13,594 nt of DNA from Verrucomicrobiota bacterium (GTDB taxonomy: Bacteria; Verrucomicrobiota; Verrucomicrobiia; Opitutales; UBA953), in contig RFQN01000021.1 in the NCBI GenBank assembly GCA_009924965.1, forward strand, positions 1 through 13,594, given 5' to 3'. Every line of letters starts with the position of its first letter. Position 1 is the stretch's first letter. The notes under the pieces are model-generated. The model had not been told where the DNA came from, did no database searches, and saw only the letters and a program-made list of their open reading frames with translations. Positions 5,432 through 11,461 of this stretch are shown here, one piece after another. Made by a program: the position numbers and the translations under genes.

Positions 5432-8400
5432 ACGTCAATGCGGGCGAATTCCGGATCGACGACCCGACCAACACGGCGGGGGACCTCGGCGTCACCGATA
5501 TCATCGTCAACAACGGCGGGCGTTTCCAGTTCGGCGACGCCACCATCGGCAACCCCGACCTCCCGAACACCACGTACATCACGGCTAATGCTGGCGGGGT
5601 CGTTGCCTTCCAGGAGGCCGAAGATTTTGGCGGCATCCATCTCAACGGCGGTACCGTGCTGCTCGAGATGAGCGGTTTCAACACGCAGGGAACGACGCTT
5701 CAGGTTTGGAAGTCCGGGACCATCACGACCGCTGTCGGCGGGGTCACGCCCTATGCCATCGGCGGGGTAGCGCTCGTCCAGAAGCTGACTGCGGGGGTCG
5801 TCGAGGTCGGTGGGCTGGCTGCATTGAACATGACCGGCGGCCTGCAGATTGCCGAAGGTACGGTGAGGTTCCTGACCGCCGCCAACCTCGGTACGGGCGC
5901 CTTGCCGATTTCCTTGGGTAGCGATTCGACGGCCCCGTCTCCGACGGTTGGCCGCTTCGACTACGCAGGGGCCACAGCCACGCGGTCCGGTGGTTTTGCC
6001 GTGAATCAAGGCGGTGGCGTCATCGGCGTTACCACGGCCGGCTCGACGTTGACGTTGAGCGGCACGCTCACGGGCGCTGGTAACCTCTCCAAGGTCGGGG
6101 CGGGCAACCTGACGATGGGGGACGCCACGGCCTACGCAGGCCTGATCACCGTCCTCGAAGGCGGCTGGACTTTGGCCGCGAATGCAAATGGCCTCGCCCA
6201 GACGACCGTCCGCCTCGACGGCGGAAGCCTCCTGTTCGCCGGTTCCGTCAACGGCGCGAGCCAGTTCAGTCTCGGTGAACTCCAGCTTTCGCCCACCGCG
6301 GTCGTCCGGGATATCGCCTTGGTGGATACGGCGGTTCCTGCCTTGCCTGCGGTCTTGAACCTTGGCGGCAAGAACGTGGACATGACCTATGACGGCACCT
6401 TCTCGGGCGCAGGTTCCTTGGTCAAGGTCGGCACGGGCCTGCTCAAGCTCACGCAACCCAGCACGATGACCGGAACGACCAAGCTGTCGGCCGGTTCCCT
6501 GAATCTGGCGCATCGCGATGCCCTGCGTTCAAGCATCTTGGACCTGGCGGGTGGCACCCTGGCGCTCGACGCCAGCGTGACTTCCAAGGTTTTCGCCCTC
6601 GGTGGGCTGACGAGCTCCTTGGTGGCTCCGGCCAACCTGGCCTTGGCGAATACGGCCGGAGACGCCGTCACCTTGGAAGTGGGCCGCGGCGACTCGTCTT
6701 CGCTGTATACCGGTGTCTTGAGCGGTGCCGGCGGCCTCGTGAAGGTCGGCGCCGGCACTTGGACGCTGAGCGGAGATAATACCTTCACCGGCGAGCTTAA
6801 GCTGCAGGCGGGCACCGTCGCTTTGGCCGGAGTCAGCCTCTTGTCCGGCGGCGTGACCATCGACGGTGGCGTGCTGCAGGTTTCCAATGCCCGTGCCTTG
6901 GACAATTTGGTCGGTCTCAACGTCGTCGGCAACGGTGGCCTCGCTTGGGGCGGCGGTATCAACGCCGACATCTCCGCCAAGTTCCCGTCTTTCCTTGCCG
7001 GCACGACTTTCACCTTTGATACGAGCGGCAACAACGTGGTCTTCACGCGCCCGCTTGCAGGGGCCGCCACTTTGCGCAAGGCGGGCCTCGGGCAGCTTCA
7101 GGTGGCCGCCGCGCCTGCCTTCACCGGCAAGTGGGTGCTTGTTGGCGGTGAGCTGGCAGCTTCTTCCGACGCTGGCTTTGGCGCCGTCCCGGCCAACGTC
7201 ACGGCCGATCAGATCGTGCTCGACGGCGGTAGCCTCCAAGCCTCCGCCAGCTTCACGCTCAACGCGAAGCGCGGTGTCACGGTCCGGGCCGGCTCGACTG
7301 GTTTCCTCAATCCGGTCGCGGGCGCCACGCTGCGGGTCGAATCCGTCATCGGCAGCGAAGCCAGCTCCGCCAAGCTTGTGATCGGCGGTCCCAACGCGTT
7401 CTTCAACGGCAGCGGCACGGTGGTGCTCGCCGCCGCCAACACCTTCGCCGGCTCGTTGCTTATCCAGAACAGCACCTTGCAGGTCTCCTCCATGGGCGAT
7501 GGCACCAACGCCTCCGCCCTGGGCCTGATCCCGATGACGCCGGCGGGCCTGTCGTTCTCGGACGGTACGCTGGTCTATGACGGGGCAGGAGAGACGACGG
7601 CCCGCGGTTTCACGGTCGGCGGTAGCGGGGCGCACCTCGTCTCGAATGGGAACGGTCCGCTGGTCATCAGTTCGGCGGCGCTGGTCGATTTCAGCAACGA
7701 CGTCAGCCCGAACCGGCGCCTGACTTTGGCTGGCTCCAATCTGGGCGGTAACACCTTCGCAGCCGAGATGTTCGAGTCCGATCCGGCTCAGTTTGTCTTC
7801 GCTAGCCTGCTCAAAGAAGGCGTTGGAAAATGGCTCTTGACCGGCCCGGCGGCCCGCTTCGCGTCCACGGCGGATTTCAGCCTCAACGCCGGACAGCTCG
7901 CCTTCACGACTGGTGCCTTGGGTGACGGCACGTATACGGGTCCCGTCGTCATCAACGGGACCGCCGCGTTGGCTTGGGCCGCTGGCAATAACGACGACCT
8001 CTCGTCGCGCCTACGTATCTCCGATGCGGCCACCGCGACCCTCGATATCGCCGTCGGAGGCGTAGTCCGTTTTGCTAATCCTCTCACGTTTGGGGCCGCG
8101 GCGGACGCCCGTTTGGTCAAGCAGGGCGCAGGTACCCTCGTCTTAGGCGCTGCCAACGCCTTTAGCGGTGGCCTCGCCGTGGAGCAAGGGACCGTCAAGG
8201 TCACGGCCCCTAGCGCCCTTGGTTCGGGCGCCGTGGCGGTCAACGCCGGCACTTTGAGCGTTGAGACGACCCTCTCCAATGCAGCCCAAGTGAACGCCGG
8301 TACGCTGACCGGAGGTGGCTCGCTTGGCGCGGTCACCTTGGCGCAAGGGGCGCTACTCAGCCCTGGCGTCAATGTCGGCGTCCTCTCCGTCGATTCGGCC

Positions 8401-8853
8401 ATTCTATTCGGTGGTTCGACGTTTAAGTGGGAATTGGCCGACGCGGCGGGTGCCAAGGGCACCGGCTATGATAGCTTGATGGTGACGGGGCAGTTGGACC
8501 TGCTCAGCGTCAGCCCTGCCACGCGGATCGTCCTCAAGGCCGTGAGCGTCGGCACTTCAAACGCACCCCTCAATTTCCAGCGCAACGCCACCAACTCCTT
8601 CGTGCTGGCGAACTTCGGCTCGCTCGCCTTGGCGTCCGGACAGAATGTCGGTGATCTGTTCACTTTGGATTTCAGCGATTTCCGCTATAGCGACGGCACC
8701 CTCGTCGATTCGGCCAATTGGCAGGTGACTTCGGACATGTCCTCGCTCACCTTGAGCAACATCCCCGAGCCTTCGACTTACGGATTGGGTTTGGGCGCTC
8801 TGGCCTTGGCTCTGGCCGCTTTCCGTCGCCGCAAGGAGGCAAAGGTTACTTGA
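5428..8853 (+). CDS. Giant beta-strand-repeat surface protein, C-terminal portion with PEP-CTERM tail
   Basis: 1141 codons in frame 1. The nominal GTG start overlaps the stop of the first half as GTGA, but there is no Shine-Dalgarno sequence and no signal peptide, so it is not a believable independent secreted protein. The content continues the first half: a segment FRIDDPTNTAGD / GGRFQFGDATIGNP / GGIHLNGGTVLLEM, then at least six beta-strand repeats (listed separately), then a C-terminal beta-rich region (LTGGGSLGAVTLAQG ... FKWELADAAG) and a PEP-CTERM signal (8764-8850). PEP-CTERM proteins need Sec export by an N-terminal signal and then processing by an exosortase. That supports joining this half to the signal peptide at 2627. 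The last 8 bp overlap the convergent ApbE-fusion gene. No exosortase is in the window. Confidence 0.85.
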   Translation: MNVNAGEFRIDDPTNTAGDLGVTDIIVNNGGRFQFGDATIGNPDLPNTTYITANAGGVVAFQEAEDFGGIHLNGGTVLLEMSGFNTQGTTLQVWKSGTITTAVGGVTPYAIGGVALVQKLTAGVVEVGGLAALNMTGGLQIAEGTVRFLTAANLGTGALPISLGSDSTAPSPTVGRFDYAGATATRSGGFAVNQGGGVIGVTTAGSTLTLSGTLTGAGNLSKVGAGNLTMGDATAYAGLITVLEGGWTLAANANGLAQTTVRLDGGSLLFAGSVNGASQFSLGELQLSPTAVVRDIALVDTAVPALPAVLNLGGKNVDMTYDGTFSGAGSLVKVGTGLLKLTQPSTMTGTTKLSAGSLNLAHRDALRSSILDLAGGTLALDASVTSKVFALGGLTSSLVAPANLALANTAGDAVTLEVGRGDSSSLYTGVLSGAGGLVKVGAGTWTLSGDNTFTGELKLQAGTVALAGVSLLSGGVTIDGGVLQVSNARALDNLVGLNVVGNGGLAWGGGINADISAKFPSFLAGTTFTFDTSGNNVVFTRPLAGAATLRKAGLGQLQVAAAPAFTGKWVLVGGELAASSDAGFGAVPANVTADQIVLDGGSLQASASFTLNAKRGVTVRAGSTGFLNPVAGATLRVESVIGSEASSAKLVIGGPNAFFNGSGTVVLAAANTFAGSLLIQNSTLQVSSMGDGTNASALGLIPMTPAGLSFSDGTLVYDGAGETTARGFTVGGSGAHLVSNGNGPLVISSAALVDFSNDVSPNRRLTLAGSNLGGNTFAAEMFESDPAQFVFASLLKEGVGKWLLTGPAARFASTADFSLNAGQLAFTTGALGDGTYTGPVVINGTAALAWAAGNNDDLSSRLRISDAATATLDIAVGGVVRFANPLTFGAAADARLVKQGAGTLVLGAANAFSGGLAVEQGTVKVTAPSALGSGAVAVNAGTLSVETTLSNAAQVNAGTLTGGGSLGAVTLAQGALLSPGVNVGVLSVDSAILFGGSTFKWELADAAGAKGTGYDSLMVTGQLDLLSVSPATRIVLKAVSVGTSNAPLNFQRNATNSFVLANFGSLALASGQNVGDLFTLDFSDFRYSDGTLVDSANWQVTSDMSSLTLSNIPEPSTYGLGLGALALALAAFRRRKEAKVT
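6073..6170 (+). repeat. Beta-strand repeat 3
   Basis: GAGNLSKVGAGNLTMGD, then AYAGLITVLEGGW, fits the G.G.L.K.G.G.L.L...YTG.T.V..G consensus. Confidence 0.8.
6406..6510 (+). repeat. Beta-strand repeat 4
   Basis: GAGSLVKVGTGLLKLTQPS, then MTGTTKLSAGSLNLA, a near-textbook copy of the repeat. Confidence 0.85.
6724..6831 (+). repeat. Beta-strand repeat 5
   Basis: GAGGLVKVGAGTWTLSGDNT, then FTGELKLQAGTVALAG, the copy closest to the family consensus. Confidence 0.88.
7060..7164 (+). repeat. Beta-strand repeat 6
   Basis: GAATLRKAGLGQLQVAAAPA, then FTGKWVLVGGELAAS, is diverged but keeps the L.K.G.G.L and FTG positions. Confidence 0.7.
7804..7905 (+). repeat. Beta-strand repeat 7 (degenerate)
   Basis: SLLKEGVGKWLLTGPAARF, then TADFSLNAGQLAF, keeps the L.KEG.GKW.L core and the final G.L.F strand but not the YTG turn. 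Confidence 0.65.
8107..8202 (+). repeat. Beta-strand repeat 8
   Basis: ARLVKQGAGTLVLGAANA, then FSGGLAVEQGTVKV, fits the consensus closely. It is followed by ALGSGAVAVNAGTL, the usual ending of the last repeat before the C-terminal domain. Confidence 0.85.
8764..8850 (+). other. PEP-CTERM protein-sorting signal
   Basis: The C-terminus reads PEPSTYGLGLGALALALAAF followed by the basic tail RRRKEAK. It has the three expected parts: the PEP motif, a ~16-residue hydrophobic helix and an Arg-rich end. In the known system an exosortase cleaves near PEP and hands the protein to the cell surface or exopolysaccharide matrix. This defines the true C-terminus of the giant protein and supports the frame-1 assignment. 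Confidence 0.92.
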
Positions 8854-11458
8854 GCGCCTGCAGGGCCGACGACTTCCAGGTTTCGCCCTTGGGGCCGACG
8901 AGCATCACGGCGAGGGCTTCGCGTTCGGCCATGGCCTGCGCTTCCTTCCAGCCCGCAGCCATCAGCGCGGTCGACCAGCCGTCCGCCTGGAAGCAGCTGG
9001 GATGGTAGACGCAGCAGAGCTCAATGGTCGGGTCGACGGGTTGGCCCGTCTTGGGCGAAAGGATGTGGGAGATGGACTTGCCGGCGGCCTCGCGCTTGGC
9101 GCGATACAGTCCCGAGGGGCTGAGGGCCATGTCCTTGAGCACGGGCTTGGCGATCATCGCCCGCGGGTTGAAGGGGTCTTCGATGCCTACCTGCCAGCTG
9201 CCGGCCGCAAGGAGTTCACCGCCGACCTCGATGAGGTAGTCTGTTTGTCCGGCCTGCCGCAGCACCTGCGCGACGCGGTCCGCGGCGTAGCCTTGCAGCA
9301 CGGAACCGAGGTCCAACTGCACCCGCGGGTGGCTCTTGCGCAACGAAGGCGCGGCGGTGTCTAAGGTCAGTTTGTCGGACCCGACGAACACCAGGGTCTC
9401 GCGCAGTTTTTCCGCCGTCGGCACTGGGAGATGGCTCCCGGCTGGGCCGTAGCCCCAAAGGCTGGTCAGCGGCGCGACGGTGACGTCGTAGTTGCGTCCA
9501 GAGGCCGCCCAGAGCTTCTGGGTGAAGGCGAGCATGCCTGCCAGTTCGGCGTCGATGGGCATCGGGTCCGTCGATTCGAGTTCGTTGAAGCGGCTGGCCT
9601 GCGACCCCTTGCGCCAGTGTGAAAGCGAGAACTCGATACGGTTGATCTCCGCTTCAATGTCCTTGTGCAAGGTCGTGCGGTCGGCGATCGGGCCGCGTAC
9701 CTTGACCGTCCAGGTCGTCCCGAAGGCTCCACCGTGCATCTCGGCGACCGGCGCGGTGGGTTCAGCTTGGGCGGTGACGAGGTCGGGGTTCTCGCGCGGC
9801 CGGCCGAGGGTGATGAGGGCGCCGACGAGCAGGAGCAGGGCGGCGAAGGTGTCGCGTTTGTTCCAGATCTCCTGCTGGCTCTGCGTACGCGTGAAGTTGA
9901 GCAAGGCACCCGTCGGGCAGCCGTATTTGCAGAAGCCTTGTGGGACGAAGACCGAGGCCACCAGGCCGAGGCCCGCGAGGATGACCGAGCTCAACGCGAC
10001 GCCGCTCAGCATCCAAGCGTCGAAGGGTTCTATCTGGCCGAGGCTCCAGCGCGGCCAGAGCAGGGCGGCAAGGAAGGCGCCACCGAGCAGGAGGAACGGC
10101 ACGACGCGGAGCCAGCGATGGGCCTGCGTCGAAAGGTGGATATGCAACTTAGGGAAGCGGCCGAGGAGCTCTTGGGCGGCGCCGTGCGGGCAGATCTGGT
10201 GGCAATAGGCTTGGCGGCGGCTCGCCCAAGGGACGAGTAGGGCGATTGCACCCAAGGCCACCAGGCCCGCCGTAGGGCCGCCCGGTAGGCCGTGGCGGGC
10301 CCAGCCGACAAAGAGGGAGAGTGAGACCATCTGGCCGAGCCAAAGCCCGAGGCCGGCCACCAGGAGCAGTTGCCAAGCCGTCCGGACCCATGGCTTGCCG
10401 TGCAGCTTGGTGAAGGTCATGAGCAACGCCCCGACCAAGAAGCACCAGATGGCCGCTTGTTGCACGGTTTCCCAGGTGCCTTGGCGTTTGGCCAGCTCGC
10501 CCTTGGCGTCGTCCGTGAAGCGTTGTTTGATGCCTTCGGCGATCGCGTAGCTCGTCAGCGTCGCGCCCGCGACGCCTTCCAGCTGGGCGCTCGTGAAGTC
10601 GACCTTCGGCCACTGCTGCGTGTTCCACTTGGTCAGGGACTTGAGGTATTCGTCGTCCTGGTGGATGCGTTCGACGTAGTGCGTGGTGTCGTAGGTCTCG
10701 CGCAGGACGATTTTGCGCAGCGTCAGCTGGTCGACGTCGACGGCGATGAGCGTCTCCGAGGGGCCGGCGTAGCCGTTGATCTCGTCGGAGGACGGCGAGG
10801 AGCGCACGGCGTAGCCCAAGACCTTGCCTTGGGCATCGCGCACGAGATTCCAGCCGAGGCGCGGGACGTTGCGCTCGAAGCCTGCGGCCGTCGGGAAGCC
10901 GAGGCGCTTGACTTCGTCGAGTGACAGCGGGGTCGGGAAGCGCAGCGACGCGTAGGTGCCGGAGGTACGCTGCTGGATGGACTGAACCACGGACAACGCG
11001 GTGAGCGTGGAGCCGGCGTAGCCTTCGATCTTGGGCGCCGGTTCCGAGGCGGGCCGCCAGTCGCGGAGGGACTTGGTGAACTTCGGGTTTTCGCGGAGCT
11101 TGTCGACGTGCGCGGGGGTGTCCTCGGACGACAGGATACGCGTGCCGACCACGCGGTCGTGGTTGTCGAGCGCGACGAGGATGTTGCTCGGTCCTTGGTA
11201 GCCGAGGACCCTTTCGGCCTCGGGCTGCGTCGTGAGCAGGATCCCTAGCTTGTTCTGGTATTGGTCGCGGACGAGGAGCGTGCCCTGGGGGCCGGGCTTG
11301 ATCGCCACGGCGTCCGGGAAGAACGCCTGCGCGTCCGTCACCGTCAGGTGCGCGAGCGCGGAATCCGGCGACGGCGTGGTCAGCTGCAGCAGCCAGACGG
11401 CGATGCCCAGCGCGAGAAGGCGCCAGCATCGCACCGCCCAGCCTTGCAGACGCCCCAT
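8846..11458 (-). CDS. Membrane flavoprotein: two FMN-binding domains + NosR/NapH-like core + ApbE FMN transferase
   Basis: An 870-residue fusion. Residues ~10-27 form an N-terminal membrane helix. Two FMN_bind domains follow, with covalent-FMN motifs AGSTLT (148-153, acceptor Thr153) and AGATLT (297-302, acceptor Thr302). Six hydrophobic segments span ~335-552. Between the third and fourth lies CHQICPHGA (Cys419/423) and between the fifth and sixth CKYGCPTGA (Cys510/514), the CX3CP signatures of NosR/NapH-type membrane proteins. The rest (~570-865) is ApbE, FAD:protein FMN transferase: HGGAFGTTW, DLGSVLQGYAADRV, EVGGELLAAG, SHILSPKTG and ADGWSTALMAAG, the last with the expected metal-ligand Asp/Thr. 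Segment counting puts both FMN domains and ApbE outside the membrane and the Cys motifs inside. The ferredoxin CX2CX2CX3C clusters of true NosR are absent. The ATG lies 3 nt after the stop of the upstream FAD oxidoreductase gene with no good RBS, suggesting translational coupling. Confidence 0.93.
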   Translation of the reverse strand: MGRLQGWAVRCWRLLALGIAVWLLQLTTPSPDSALAHLTVTDAQAFFPDAVAIKPGPQGTLLVRDQYQNKLGILLTTQPEAERVLGYQGPSNILVALDNHDRVVGTRILSSEDTPAHVDKLRENPKFTKSLRDWRPASEPAPKIEGYAGSTLTALSVVQSIQQRTSGTYASLRFPTPLSLDEVKRLGFPTAAGFERNVPRLGWNLVRDAQGKVLGYAVRSSPSSDEINGYAGPSETLIAVDVDQLTLRKIVLRETYDTTHYVERIHQDDEYLKSLTKWNTQQWPKVDFTSAQLEGVAGATLTSYAIAEGIKQRFTDDAKGELAKRQGTWETVQQAAIWCFLVGALLMTFTKLHGKPWVRTAWQLLLVAGLGLWLGQMVSLSLFVGWARHGLPGGPTAGLVALGAIALLVPWASRRQAYCHQICPHGAAQELLGRFPKLHIHLSTQAHRWLRVVPFLLLGGAFLAALLWPRWSLGQIEPFDAWMLSGVALSSVILAGLGLVASVFVPQGFCKYGCPTGALLNFTRTQSQQEIWNKRDTFAALLLLVGALITLGRPRENPDLVTAQAEPTAPVAEMHGGAFGTTWTVKVRGPIADRTTLHKDIEAEINRIEFSLSHWRKGSQASRFNELESTDPMPIDAELAGMLAFTQKLWAASGRNYDVTVAPLTSLWGYGPAGSHLPVPTAEKLRETLVFVGSDKLTLDTAAPSLRKSHPRVQLDLGSVLQGYAADRVAQVLRQAGQTDYLIEVGGELLAAGSWQVGIEDPFNPRAMIAKPVLKDMALSPSGLYRAKREAAGKSISHILSPKTGQPVDPTIELCCVYHPSCFQADGWSTALMAAGWKEAQAMAEREALAVMLVGPKGETWKSSALQALK

Positions 11459-11461
11459 GCC

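Noticed and set aside
4867..6513. 548-codon minus-strand frame under the surface-protein gene
   Set aside because: It is Arg/Gly/Ala/Pro-rich, has no recognisable domain, and lies antisense to well-formed beta-strand repeats. Its length reflects GC-driven lack of stops.
8857..8864. Palindrome CCTGCAGG near the convergent gene ends
   Set aside because: It is an isolated 8-bp palindrome inside coding sequence with no loop or T tract; expected by chance in GC-rich DNA.
10149..11429. 426-codon minus-strand frame overlapping the flavoprotein in another frame
   Set aside because: It is Arg/Pro-rich nonsense; the frame of the 870-residue protein carries the FMN_bind and CX3CP motifs.
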